A DNA stretch of 64,000 nucleotides from an uncultured Phascolarctobacterium sp. (GTDB lineage: Bacteria > Bacillota > Negativicutes > Acidaminococcales > Acidaminococcaceae). The notes under the pieces are model-generated. The model was not told where the DNA came from and made no database searches. It saw only the letters and a program-made list of their open reading frames with translations. The translations under genes and the position numbers were made by a program. Location of the stretch: positions 34,182 through 98,181 of the forward strand of contig CANRJC010000007.1 in assembly GCA_947630795.1 (NCBI GenBank). Reading direction: 5' to 3'. Below, piece after piece: positions 17,809-25,803 of this stretch (position 1 is its first letter; each line of letters starts with the position of its first letter).

Positions 17809-17838
17809 ATTATACCATGTTTACCATTGTGATTACAA
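17809..17838 (-). promoter_or_regulatory. Promoter of the polysaccharide operon
   Basis: On the minus strand TTGTAA (17838-17833), N18, TATAAT (17814-17809). Confidence 0.7.
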
Positions 17839-18205
17839 CGATATACTTTTCTCACGCTAATATCTCACATCAATAAAAGGTCCTGCATTTAACTGATCGT
17901 TCACGCCATTCCCGCTCAAATTCATCATATTTCATTTTTATGAGTGAGACAAAAACGAAAGCTCGCAGTTTTAAGCGAATCAATGAAGGGCATGAATTAG
18001 GCTTTCATATGATCGTCTCTTTGCCTAGCGCATGCGGATCGACGAGCTGCATAAAAATTTTTTGCTCTCTTTGCGCAAGAGCATCCCCCTTGCTTTTGAA
18101 CATAAAACGAAATGCAGCCATGTCGGCAACGGCGGATAAAATTTTTACGTCCGAGCCGCTGATGCGCCGCTTTTTTATAACGTTCGCCCCGAAAACGAAA
18201 AACGT

Positions 18206-18238
18206 CCGCACCAAGAACTGCTCCTTTTGCGGACGTTT
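18206..18238 (-). terminator. Terminator downstream of the DUF697-like gene
   Basis: On the minus strand CGTCCGCA pairs with TGCGGACG and is followed by TTTTT. It lies in an otherwise gene-free stretch (17839-18303). Confidence 0.75.
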
Positions 18239-18303
18239 GGTATTTTCTTACATATCTATGATTTTTGAAGTCGATTTCTCTGAAGACTTGGCTGCCCTGC
18301 TTT

Positions 18304-18888
18304 TTACTTCTTGTGCAAAGCGGCGTCGACTTTTTCTTTCAGCTTCGTTTCGAGAGCATCCGCTCCTTCGCAAAGGCGGGCAAAGGCCTGCTCCAGCCCT
18401 TCCTCGCCGCCGAAGGTGCGCTTCTCGTCGCCCAGCGGCTCTTTTTTGCAGTCCATGCGGGCAAAATCAGCGGCCTTGGCTCTGCCTTCTTCATAGGCTT
18501 CTTCGTAAAGTTCTTTAAAGGCGGCGATGTCTTCCGGCTGCCCGGCTTTGAGCCAAGCGTTGGCCACCTTGCCTACCGCATAAGTGATGGCTGCCCCCAA
18601 GGGGATGTTCAACGGTCCCAAAGGCAAAAGGGTCGTCAAAGTCTGCCCGCAAAACGTAGCGCCCAGACCGGCCAGCAGTCCCTTCACCGCTCCTTCTTCC
18701 AATTCCACGCCCCGCAATTTTCCCAGCCTGCCGATCATGTAGACTTCGTTGGCGATCAAAGCCACGGTGCCCAGCAAGGGCGCCGCTGCGATGAGGCCGG
18801 CCCGGGCGGCTCCCCAGCGGCACAATTTTTCCGCTTCCGCTTCTATCTCCGCTTCGTTCAGCAAACATTCGTCATCTTTCACGATCAT
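18304..18888 (-). CDS. DUF697/YcjF-like protein
   Basis: A 194-residue protein with a central hydrophobic, glycine-rich domain (~28-110; ANEVYMIGRLGKLRGV, then LLAGLGATFCGQTLTTLLPL) like the DUF697 domain found next to or fused with TRAFAC GTPases. No GTPase is present here. The C-terminal ~70 residues are charged and helical (probable coiled coil). Possibly membrane-associated. GAGGAGGG precedes ATG 18888, and a promoter lies just upstream. Confidence 0.6.
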   Translation of the reverse strand: MIVKDDECLLNEAEIEAEAEKLCRWGAARAGLIAAAPLLGTVALIANEVYMIGRLGKLRGVELEEGAVKGLLAGLGATFCGQTLTTLLPLGPLNIPLGAAITYAVGKVANAWLKAGQPEDIAAFKELYEEAYEEGRAKAADFARMDCKKEPLGDEKRTFGGEEGLEQAFARLCEGADALETKLKEKVDAALHKK

Positions 18889-18913
18889 CCCTCCTCGTTT
18901 CTTTCCTTAATAT

Positions 18914-18942
18914 ATTATATCATGCCGCTGCTCCCCGTGAAA
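18914..18942 (-). promoter_or_regulatory. Promoter of the DUF697-like gene
   Basis: Minus strand: TTTCAC (18942-18937), N17, TATAAT (18919-18914). Confidence 0.65.
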
Positions 18943-18978
18943 GATGCGGCTATCGCCGCTCCTCGAGCGATCAGCCGC

Positions 18979-19007
18979 TTGCCAAAAAAGCCCAAAGCTT
19001 CTATACT
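18979..19007 (+). promoter_or_regulatory. Promoter of thiE
   Basis: TTGCCA (18979-18984), N17, TATACT (19002-19007). About 110 nt of leader follow, with a GGCC/GGCC hairpin but no full THI-box. Confidence 0.7.
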
Positions 19008-19120
19008 AAAGACTAAAGCAAAAAGAGGTGCCTCCTGCTCGGCCGAGACCCGGCCGCAAAGAGGCTCCTTCGGCAAAGATCGACGGGCCGACAGGCCCTT
19101 CTGCAGTGAGGAGATCTCTT

Positions 19121-19804
19121 ATGTGTGAACGCTCTGCCTGTTCGCGGCAAGATGCGAAACAAAAAAGGCCCATGGTTCTTCCTGCCGCTCCCGTCCTCTA
19201 CTTGGTCACCGACAGCAGCGGCCTCGACGAAGAAACTTTTTTGGCCAAGATCGAAGGCGCCCTGCGAGGGGGCGTAAATCTGGTGCAGTTGCGGGAAAAA
19301 GAGCGGCCCATCCGCGAGGTGCTGGCCCTCGCCGCCAAAGTACACCGCCTCACTCTTTCTCACGGCGTACCTTTGCTGATCGATGACAGACTTGACTTGG
19401 CCCTGGCCGTGGGAGCCGAAGGCGTCCATTTGGGGCAGACCGATCTGCCTGTGGCCACGGCCCGTCGCCTTTTGGGACCGACTTATATAATAGGGGCTAC
19501 GGCTAAAACTGTGGAGCAGGCTCTGGAAGCCAAGCGTCAGGGAGCAGACTATCTGGGGGTGGGCGCCATCTTCCCCACCGCCACCAAAGTGGTGACCCGT
19601 CCTACTTCTGTCGCTGCCTTAACAGCTATCTGTGCGGCAGCAGACCTGCCCTGTTTTGCCATAGGCGGCCTTACCTCCGGCAATTTGGACGTTCTTCGGG
19701 GCAGCGGCATAGCCGGCATCTGCATGGTGTCCCATTTGATGCAGGCCCCCGACCCCTGCGCCGAAGCCTCGGCGCTTTTGCTCAAGCTCCGGGCCCTGCT
19801 GTAA
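19121..19804 (+). CDS. thiE: Thiamine-phosphate synthase
   Basis: Joins the pyrimidine (HMP-PP) and thiazole phosphates to give thiamine phosphate. TIM-barrel blocks are all visible: LYLVTD, GGVNLVQLREKE, LLIDDRLDLALAVGAEGVHLGQTDLP, IGATAKT, YLGVGAIFPTATK and FAIGGL. GGAG eight bases before ATG 19121 supports this start; ATG 19172 is a later option. thiE stands alone, while thiN is at 43 kb, so the pathway is split. Confidence 0.95.
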   Translation: MCERSACSRQDAKQKRPMVLPAAPVLYLVTDSSGLDEETFLAKIEGALRGGVNLVQLREKERPIREVLALAAKVHRLTLSHGVPLLIDDRLDLALAVGAEGVHLGQTDLPVATARRLLGPTYIIGATAKTVEQALEAKRQGADYLGVGAIFPTATKVVTRPTSVAALTAICAAADLPCFAIGGLTSGNLDVLRGSGIAGICMVSHLMQAPDPCAEASALLLKLRALL

Positions 19805-19841
19805 AACTGTCTGTCCCTTAATATTTGCTTGCGATGCTCCT

Positions 19842-19882
19842 CCGGTCTGCCTGCTCTTTGGTGGCAAGACCGGAAATTTTTT
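19842..19882 (+). terminator. thiE terminator
   Basis: CCGGTCT (19842-19848) pairs with AGACCGG (19867-19873), followed by AAATTTTTT. Confidence 0.7.
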
Positions 19883-19929
19883 ACGTTCCCGACCGATCAA
19901 AAGATTGCTCGATGCAGTTCGCTTTAACT

Positions 19930-20115
19930 TTAAGCGTTGTCTGTCTTTTTGGTTTTTTTCTTGTAGGAAAAAGAGTAGAACCTATATATTATACTCTCCG
20001 CCTCATTTTCGTCGGCACGGGCTAAAGCTTTGCAAAAAGAGCAGAGCAATTTTTGCTTTTCCGGCGAAAATGAAAGGATGTCGTTCATAACGACATCAGT
20101 ATAAGTTTTACGCAT
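19930..20115 (-). CDS. Small protein of 61 aa, unknown
   Basis: A short frame with an excellent ribosome binding site: AAGGAGG six bases before the ATG at 20115. The product starts MRKTYTDVVMNDILSF, has a helical middle with two Cys (LLCSFCKALARADENEAES) and a Lys-rich tail. No signal peptide or membrane segment. I do not recognise it. The site quality argues that it is real. Confidence 0.6.
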   Translation of the reverse strand: MRKTYTDVVMNDILSFSPEKQKLLCSFCKALARADENEAESIIYRFYSFSYKKKTKKTDNA

Positions 20116-20232
20116 TATCTTCCTCCTTTCTGCCGCAGCCCTTATTACCTTACGTTTGCGAGCCTTTGCTTTCTGAGAACAAGGACTCTTTTACTTAACT
20201 ATACCAAAATGACCGGCTTTCAGAGCTGCAAA

Positions 20233-20262
20233 GGGCCCGTCTCACACGGGAGGCGGGCCCTC
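20233..20262. terminator. Strong hairpin after the pseudopilin operon
   Basis: GGGCCCG…CT pairs with AG…CGGGCCC (20233-20260). T-rich sequence follows on the plus strand (TCTTTTGTTT); the minus-strand side has only a short T run. It lies just past the stop of the last pseudopilin-operon gene. Confidence 0.65.
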
Positions 20263-20269
20263 TTTTGTT

Positions 20270-21232
20270 TCAGGAATTTTGATCGGCGATGAAAGCGACG
20301 GACGAAAAAGGCGCTACCGCAGTTTCGTCCTTTGTGATCTGGCAGGAGCCGTTCAAGGTGATGCTGCCTTCTGCTGCTACCAGCCCGTTGACGACGCTGC
20401 CCTTGCCTATGGTGATACTTCGCTTGCAAATGATAAGAGCCTGGGGCAAGCGGACATTTTCACCGATGCTCAAAGGGGCGCCGCAAAGTAAGATCACTCG
20501 ATCTCTGAATTCACAACCCTTTTTCAAATAAAGAGGAGTGTCGGAAGCGGTGACGATCACAGCCGAACCCCACACTTTTTGCCCTTCGGGGATGTAGAAG
20601 CTGCCTGCTCCCTGCAAATAGTACACTTGCCGCATCAGGCCGCTGTCCTGGATCTCTGCTGCCAGATCTGAGCCGACAGATCTGTCCCGCAAAAATTTTT
20701 CGATATCTTTGATATCCTGAGGGTAATTTACTTCCCTATTGCTTGCATATACCGTTCCCTCAGGCAGATATTCGGCCCCCGTCAGGCTATCATGGCACAC
20801 TAAACCGTAAGTGGCGGCCAGCTGCCTCCAGCTTTCGTCGAAATTTACGGTGAACCGCTGGATCAGCTGTTCTGTTATCACCTCCTCCGTGCCTGCGTTT
20901 TCCAACTTGGCTCTGACCCGCCGACGATGAAAAGCGAGAGATGTGCCCGCCCCTTCGTGCTCCAAAGTGACGACGGCCTGCCGAGCCCCCGGCTGCAAAA
21001 GCACACGGGCGGCCTCTTGCGCTCGCTCTTCATTATCATCCTCTTCATCCGCTTCGGCCTGGAGCAGAGCCGAGTGGGCCAAAAGCCGCAGTTGATAGCT
21101 GCGAAAATAGGCCAGCCCGGCTTCATAAGAACGCTGAGCGAAAAGCAGCAGCATCTGCCCCACAGCCAGCAGGAAAAGACTGCCCAGCAAAAGCGCTAGG
21201 CCGGCGCTGCCTCTTTCTTTTTCAGCCATCAC
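20270..21232 (-). CDS. PilX-like minor pilus component with beta-helix-like C-terminus
   Basis: A 320-residue protein with one N-terminal membrane helix (GLALLLGSLFLLAVGQMLLLFA), like PilX/GspK-type components that begin with a short basic stretch. Residues ~220-310 show short glycine-spaced hydrophobic repeats (GSAVIVTA, RVILLCGAPLSIGENV, ALIICKRSITIGKGSVVNGLVAAEGSITLNG), as in bactofilin-like or hexapeptide beta-helices. This is the last gene of the operon, overlapping the previous one by 11 bases. It may cap or nucleate the pseudopilus. Confidence 0.6.
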   Translation of the reverse strand: MMAEKERGSAGLALLLGSLFLLAVGQMLLLFAQRSYEAGLAYFRSYQLRLLAHSALLQAEADEEDDNEERAQEAARVLLQPGARQAVVTLEHEGAGTSLAFHRRRVRAKLENAGTEEVITEQLIQRFTVNFDESWRQLAATYGLVCHDSLTGAEYLPEGTVYASNREVNYPQDIKDIEKFLRDRSVGSDLAAEIQDSGLMRQVYYLQGAGSFYIPEGQKVWGSAVIVTASDTPLYLKKGCEFRDRVILLCGAPLSIGENVRLPQALIICKRSITIGKGSVVNGLVAAEGSITLNGSCQITKDETAVAPFSSVAFIADQNS

Positions 21233-21782
21233 CGCTCACCCTGCCGTTGACGCAATAGATGGCGTGGCGAAAAGAAGCTTTGTATTTTCCCCGGGCCAAG
21301 ATAAAGTCCAGAGCCACGACTTTGTCGTTCAATCGCTGCAGCCGCCATTTTTCCACGGTGAAGCCCTCCTGGCAGACCGGGTTGACGCCCGCGGTCTTTT
21401 TCAAAAGGTTTTCGGTGCGCCGATAGATAGAATCATAAGAAGGATTGTAATAGAAACGCAGGGACTTGGCTGCGGAAACATTTTGGCAGTCGGCTGCGGA
21501 AAAATCTCCCGAGCGGGAAAGGACGACTTCGGTGCTGTCGACGCCTATCTGTTTTTCCAAGCCGGTGCAGAGCTGTCTGGCCGCTTCTTCCAAACTGTGC
21601 CGAGCCGCGAGATATTCCCACTTGGGCAGCAGCCGCAAAAAAGAAACGCTGAGGAGAGCCGCAGCCGCTACGGCAAGGGCCGCAGCGGCCGCCGCTTCCA
21701 ATAAAAGAAAACCTCTTTCTTCACGGCTCTTTTGCTGCAGCCTCTGCCAAAAAGAGATTGCCCGCTTCTTTTCCTTTTTCAT
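21222..21782 (-). CDS. Pseudopilin-like protein (prepilin signal)
   Basis: 186 residues. A basic leader of ~24 residues ends in ERG, followed by FLLLEAAAAAAL: a prepilin peptidase site with Glu at +5 and then a hydrophobic helix. The rest is a soluble domain with two Cys that could pair. Overlaps its neighbours on both sides, so it is part of one tight operon. Most like ComGF/PilW-type minor pilins. Confidence 0.7.
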   Translation of the reverse strand: MKKEKKRAISFWQRLQQKSREERGFLLLEAAAAAALAVAAAALLSVSFLRLLPKWEYLAARHSLEEAARQLCTGLEKQIGVDSTEVVLSRSGDFSAADCQNVSAAKSLRFYYNPSYDSIYRRTENLLKKTAGVNPVCQEGFTVEKWRLQRLNDKVVALDFILARGKYKASFRHAIYCVNGRVSGDG

Positions 21783-22050
21783 TTTTCCAGCTCACCTCTT
21801 TCAACCGCCACCTGCCCTGTTCTGCTTCTTTCACTTCGAATTCTAGCCCCGGCGGCCCGGCGCTGCTCTCGGCGGCGGACCACAGCAACAACTGACCGTA
21901 GCCCAAAGCGGCCTGCAGCTGCCGCTCTTTTTTGAGCAAGCTCAAGGCGGCGGAAAAACTGAGAGTGGCGGCCGCCGTCAAAAGCAGAGCCAAAGTCACT
22001 TCGGCCAAAGTCGCCAAGAGGAAGAAGCCCTGCTCTTTACTTTTTTTCAT
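21721..22050 (-). CDS. Short pseudopilin-like protein
   Basis: 109 residues. MKKSKEQG then FFLLATLAEVTLALLL: prepilin-like leader and hydrophobic helix, although the +5 residue is Leu rather than Glu; a Glu occurs at ~+10. Short soluble domain. Start overlaps the preceding gene by 14 bases and the end overlaps the next by 62 bases. Position suggests a ComGE/PilV-type minor pilin. Confidence 0.55.
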   Translation of the reverse strand: MKKSKEQGFFLLATLAEVTLALLLTAAATLSFSAALSLLKKERQLQAALGYGQLLLWSAAESSAGPPGLEFEVKEAEQGRWRLKEVSWKNEKGKEAGNLFLAEAAAKEP

Positions 22051-22507
22051 TGACTTCCACGAGGCCGGTCACCGGCTTCACGCTCACCTGATATTGAAAG
22101 CTCGGTTCTGCTTCGTGAGCGAGGACGTAAGTGGGCTGACCATTGGGAGCGCCACTGGGATTAAAGCTGGCTTTGACAGAGTTGCCCACCACCTTCACCC
22201 CTTCGCAGCCCATGGAAGCAAAGCTGCGGTGCCTCTCTCCTCGCGCCGTCTGCCGCGTGTAGCCCTCTTTGTCTCCGTCGATGCGAATGCTTTCCAAGCT
22301 GCCGCTGTTGAAGTAGGCCTGCTGTTGCAAGAGACGCAGCTCCGCCGCCAAAGTCTCTGCCGCCGTTTTCACCTGCAGCCTGTGTTGATAAGAGCGGTAA
22401 GCGGCCCCCTGCTGCAGCAAAAAACTGCCCATGAGGGCGAAGAGAGCGGCCGCCGCCACCGTTTCTGCCAAAAAATAGCCGGCTTCGCCTCTGCGGTCCT
22501 TCATCAT
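22037..22507 (-). CDS. Minor pseudopilin (GspH/ComGD-like)
   Basis: 156 residues. MMKDRRGEAG then YFLAETVAAAALFAL: prepilin leader with Glu at +5. The soluble domain of ~120 residues is beta-rich. Overlaps the major pseudopilin stop by four bases (ATGA). Confidence 0.7.
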   Translation of the reverse strand: MMKDRRGEAGYFLAETVAAAALFALMGSFLLQQGAAYRSYQHRLQVKTAAETLAAELRLLQQQAYFNSGSLESIRIDGDKEGYTRQTARGERHRSFASMGCEGVKVVGNSVKASFNPSGAPNGQPTYVLAHEAEPSFQYQVSVKPVTGLVEVNEKK

Positions 22508-22914
22508 TGCTGCTGCGAGCCTGGGCTGGTGACGGTCTCGCCTTTGCTGTTTTGCCCGCTCAGCTTGTAATTGAGATCGTCCACCTTGCTGTAGCTCAGC
22601 TCGTCCCCTTTGGCATCTTTGAATTCGGCCTTGCTGTTGAAATATTCTTCCTCTTTCAATTCCGACAGAGCCTCCGGCAGCTTGCCCTTTTCCATTTTGT
22701 AAACTTCCAGCGCCTGATCTATCGCCGCCAGATCGTTGTTCAATTTGGAATTTTTTACTTTGTTGTAAGCGCCGGACAAAGAAGGGGTGAGCATAGTGAA
22801 CAGCATGCCGATGAGGGCGGCAGCCGCCACCACTTCCACCAAAGTGAAGCCTGCCTGTTGCTTCCTTCTCGCTTCGCTCTCCTCGGGAGAGCTTTCTTTT
22901 TTCATTTTCATCAC
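22504..22914 (-). CDS. Major pseudopilin (GspG/ComGC-like)
   Basis: 136 residues with a clear type IV prepilin signal: leader ending QQAG, then FTLVEVVAAAALIGML (Glu at +5). The following helix and a GspG-like segment (NSKLNNDLAAIDQALEVYKMEKGKLP) match the major pseudopilin. It should be processed by prepilin peptidase and polymerised on the GspF platform encoded upstream. Confidence 0.85.
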   Translation of the reverse strand: MMKMKKESSPEESEARRKQQAGFTLVEVVAAAALIGMLFTMLTPSLSGAYNKVKNSKLNNDLAAIDQALEVYKMEKGKLPEALSELKEEEYFNSKAEFKDAKGDELSYSKVDDLNYKLSGQNSKGETVTSPGSQQQ

Positions 22915-22981
22915 CTCCGAAAAATTTTTTGAGCAGCTCCCGGGACGAAGAGGGCGAGGTCCTCTCGATCGCTGTGAGAGC

Positions 22982-23980
22982 TCAAGCGGGCAGCAGCGTG
23001 AAAAGAGAGAAGAGGGGACGGAGCATGAGGCATAACACCAAGGCGATGAGAAGAGCTGTCACCAGCAAAAAACAGGGAGCCAGCAGTTCCCGGCAGCGCT
23101 GCAGGCGGGCCGTCAGTTCTTCGCCGACAAGAGCTGCCGCTTCTTCCAGCATCTCCGTCAAACTGCCGCCGGCAACGCCGGCCCTGAGCAACTCTTTAGT
23201 GAGGGGCGACAGCAAAGAGCCGGTCAGTTCGGCTCCTTCTTCGATGCTCATGCCCCGAGCCAACCCCCACTTGAAGGCGGCCAGCCCCCGCCGATGACCG
23301 CTCTCGCCCAAAGCGCCGGCTGCAAGGTCCAGGGCCTCGCTCAGACCGATGCCGCTTTTCAGCAAAAGGGCCAGCAGGCGGCAGGTCCTCTCTTCCGAAA
23401 ATTGCCGCCGCAATTCTTTTATGAAGGGGAGTGTTTCCGCGACTTTGGCCTTGCGCCTTTCGGATGAAAAGAGGAAGACCGCCGCAGCCGCAAGAGCCGC
23501 CGCAAGAGGCAGGCCGTAAAAAGTCAGCCCATCGGCTGCGGCCAAGGCCCACATCATGTCCGGCGACAGCTTCGCCCCCATGGCTTTGTAGGTCTTGGCC
23601 AAAGCGGGCAGAACGTAGAGCAAGAAGAAGAGCAGCAAAAGGCAGGAAGCGCCCAGCAAAAAGAGAGGGTAGAGGAGGGCTTGGCCGAGAGCTTCTTTCC
23701 AGCGAGCCTGCTCTTTATAATAGGCGGCGAGCTGCCCCAGCACCGCCGGCAGCTGCCCGCTTTTTTCTCCCGCTTCCACCAAGACCGGGGCCGTGGAGCC
23801 GAACCTCTCGGGCTCCAGAGCCATGGCTTCATGAAGAGAGAAGCCGCGGCCCAAAGCTGTGAGCAAACGCCTGCAGAGGGCGGCCGTCTTTTCATCTTTT
23901 TCGAGGGCGAGCAAGCGCAGCGCTGCGAGCAGAGAGAGGCCGCCCCCCAAAAGGACGCTCAAACGGGTGAACAGCACTGC
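22982..23980 (-). CDS. GspF/PilC/ComGB inner-membrane platform protein
   Basis: About 332 residues with the two T2SSF domains: the first with LFTRLSVLLGGGLSLLAALRLL and APVLVEAGEKSGQLPAVL, the second with LLALLLKSGIGLSEALDLA and ELLRAGVAGGSLTEML, and membrane segments at ~100-130, ~155-175 and at the C-terminus. I took the GTG at 23980, which has GAGG nine bases upstream. The same frame stays open and protein-like for ~75 more codons upstream (to ~24208) with no ATG, so the true N-terminus is unsettled. No GspE-type ATPase gene is adjacent. Confidence 0.8.
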   Translation of the reverse strand, partial: AVLFTRLSVLLGGGLSLLAALRLLALEKDEKTAALCRRLLTALGRGFSLHEAMALEPERFGSTAPVLVEAGEKSGQLPAVLGQLAAYYKEQARWKEALGQALLYPLFLLGASCLLLLFFLLYVLPALAKTYKAMGAKLSPDMMWALAAADGLTFYGLPLAAALAAAAVFLFSSERRKAKVAETLPFIKELRRQFSEERTCRLLALLLKSGIGLSEALDLAAGALGESGHRRGLAAFKWGLARGMSIEEGAELTGSLLSPLTKELLRAGVAGGSLTEMLEEAAALVGEELTARLQRCRELLAPCFLLVTALLIALVLCLMLRPLFSLFTLLPA

Positions 23981-24567
23981 TCTCTGCCTCTCCCCAAAGA
24001 CAAAAAAAGATCTGATCTGCCTGACCCACCCTCCCTTGTGCTGCGTATCGGGACGGCGGCCCGGCTTGCTCAGATCGCTCTGCGGACCGTATATGGCAGC
24101 GGCACCTTGCTGCGGATTTGCCGCTTTTGTTTTTCTTCTTCTGCCCCCGCTGTCGGGGCCGGCGCGTTGGATAGGGCATCCCCCCTCCCTCTCGCTGTTT
24201 CTTTTTTACAGCGGCCGCCTCCTTTAATGCTTTGTCACAGTTGTGAGTTTTATGTGAACTGCCATCGGTCCTTGCCCAAGAGCTCGCGGCTCTCGCTCTT
24301 CGGCTGCGGTGCGGCAGGGGAGGAGCAAAAGAGGGGAGAGCTCCCTCGCGAGGGCGAAAGCTCGGCCTTTAGTGTATGCGCGAAAAAGATCTAGGCCGCC
24401 AATAAGAAAATTTTTTTGAAAAAATTGTAAACTAATGGCAGGAGAAGGACGGCAAAAGCAGAATAGATAAGAGAGGGACGGGTAGCTGTGCTCTCATTGC
24501 TCCCCCGTCTCTTTAGTGCGAAAGTTTTTGTTTATACACCCGCTTCATTTATTTTATCCGCAAAGGA
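23981..24567. other. Intergenic region between the pseudopilin operon and the ABC importer
   Basis: The left part (to ~24208) is coding-like in the gspF frame on the minus strand. From there to 24567 I see no gene. A GC hairpin at ~24470-24515 (GGGACGGG against CCCCCGTCTC, then TTT) lies shortly before the first binding-protein gene and could attenuate it. No clear promoter was pinned down. Confidence 0.4.
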
Positions 24568-25617
24568 GTGAAACACATGAAAAGATCCAAATGGGTGCTG
24601 GGCTCTGCCGCCATGTTGGCGCTGGCAGTAGCCTTGGCAGGCTGCGGCGGCGGCGATAAGAAAGACGACGCCAAAAAAGCTGCCGGTATCAAAGGCGAGT
24701 TGATGATCTACACCTCCATCTATCCGGACATCATCGACAATATGTGCAAGCCCAACGTGAGCAAGGCCTTCCCCGACATGAAGGTGACCTGGTTCCAAGG
24801 CGGCACGGAAAAAGTTATGACCAAGATCACCGGCGAGATCAAAGCCAAGAAGATCGGCGCCGACGTGCTGATGGTAGCCGACCCCTCTTACTACCTGAAG
24901 CTGGATGATCAGAAACTGCTGCTGCCCTACAAGGCCAAAGAAGACGCCGCCATCATCAACGATAAGGACCCCAACGGCGACTGGTACGCAGTTCGCGTCT
25001 GCAACATGATCATCGCCTACAACGGCGACAAACTGCCCAAAGAAGACATCCCCACCTCTTGGGAAGATCTGGCCAACCCCAAATGGAAGGGCCGCATCGC
25101 CATGCCCAACCCCATGCTCAGCGGCACCGCTTATGTAGCAGTAGGCGCTTTGGCCGACCGCTTCGGCTGGGAATATTTCGACAAACTGCAGGCTAACGGC
25201 ATCAGAGTAGAGGAAGGCAACTCCGCTATCCAGAACAAATTGCTCACCGGCGAATATGCCGCTGCCATGATCCTGGAAGAAAATATTTTGAAGCTGGCCG
25301 CCACCAAGAAAGAGCCCTTGAAGGTCGCCTATCCTAAAGAAGGCGTAGTGCAGATCCCGTCTCCTATCGCCATCTTCAACACCACCAAGAATCCGGAAGG
25401 CGCCAAAGCCATCGTGGATTGGTGGCTGAGCAAGGAAGGTCAGGAAGCCGTTGTTAAGGGCTGGATGCACTCTGTAAGAGCCGACGTCAAAGAGCCGCCC
25501 GGAGCACCTCCCACCAAAGGCATCACCGAAGGCCGCGTGAAAGTAAACTGGAGAAAACTGGCCGACAACAACGCCCAGATCAAAGAAGAGTTCCGCAAGA
25601 GAGTTATGGACAAATAA
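24568..25617 (+). CDS. ABC importer substrate-binding lipoprotein 1
   Basis: A 349-residue type II periplasmic-binding protein of the Fe3+/2-aminoethylphosphonate/polyamine-like group. Lipobox LAGC at ~22-25 after a signal peptide, then a Gly/Lys/Asp linker. Core blocks LMIYTSIYPDIID, ADVLMVADPSYY, NMIIAYNGDKLP, TSWEDLANPKWKGRIAMPNPMLSGTAY and VAYPKEGVVQIPSPIAIFN are typical. AAAGGAG precedes ATG 24568. It has its own terminator, then a repeat array and a second binding protein. Ligand unknown. Confidence 0.88.
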   Translation: MKHMKRSKWVLGSAAMLALAVALAGCGGGDKKDDAKKAAGIKGELMIYTSIYPDIIDNMCKPNVSKAFPDMKVTWFQGGTEKVMTKITGEIKAKKIGADVLMVADPSYYLKLDDQKLLLPYKAKEDAAIINDKDPNGDWYAVRVCNMIIAYNGDKLPKEDIPTSWEDLANPKWKGRIAMPNPMLSGTAYVAVGALADRFGWEYFDKLQANGIRVEEGNSAIQNKLLTGEYAAAMILEENILKLAATKKEPLKVAYPKEGVVQIPSPIAIFNTTKNPEGAKAIVDWWLSKEGQEAVVKGWMHSVRADVKEPPGAPPTKGITEGRVKVNWRKLADNNAQIKEEFRKRVMDK

Positions 25618-25668
25618 AGAGACTTCGTCTCTTACCGTCCTCTCATGCCGACGGATGTAAAAATGCAG

Positions 25669-25701
25669 GAGCCGAGTTCCGCGGGAGCTCGGCTCTTTTT
25701 T
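25669..25701 (+). terminator. Terminator after binding protein 1
   Basis: GAGCCGAG (25669-25676) pairs with CTCGGCTC (25688-25695), followed by six T. Confidence 0.9.
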
Positions 25702-25803
25702 CTTGCCCGCCGACCGGGAAGCAGGACCCTTTTTGCTTTCCCTTTTTCCCTCAAACTTTTTTGCCATTTCTCTTTTCTTTTCGTTCGAGAGTTTATGCTC
25801 GCT

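Noticed and set aside
17940..18518. A 192-codon plus-strand frame
   Set aside because: Crosses a terminator hairpin and runs antisense into the DUF697-like gene.
19030..19110. THI-box (TPP riboswitch) before thiE
   Set aside because: GAGGTGCC and GGCCGAGA recall the 5' half, but the conserved 3' half (CCTGATCTGG…GCCAGCG) is absent.
24532..25767. A 411-codon open frame antisense to binding protein 1
   Set aside because: Shadow of the lipoprotein gene; Phe/Val/Gly-rich composition typical of antisense translation.
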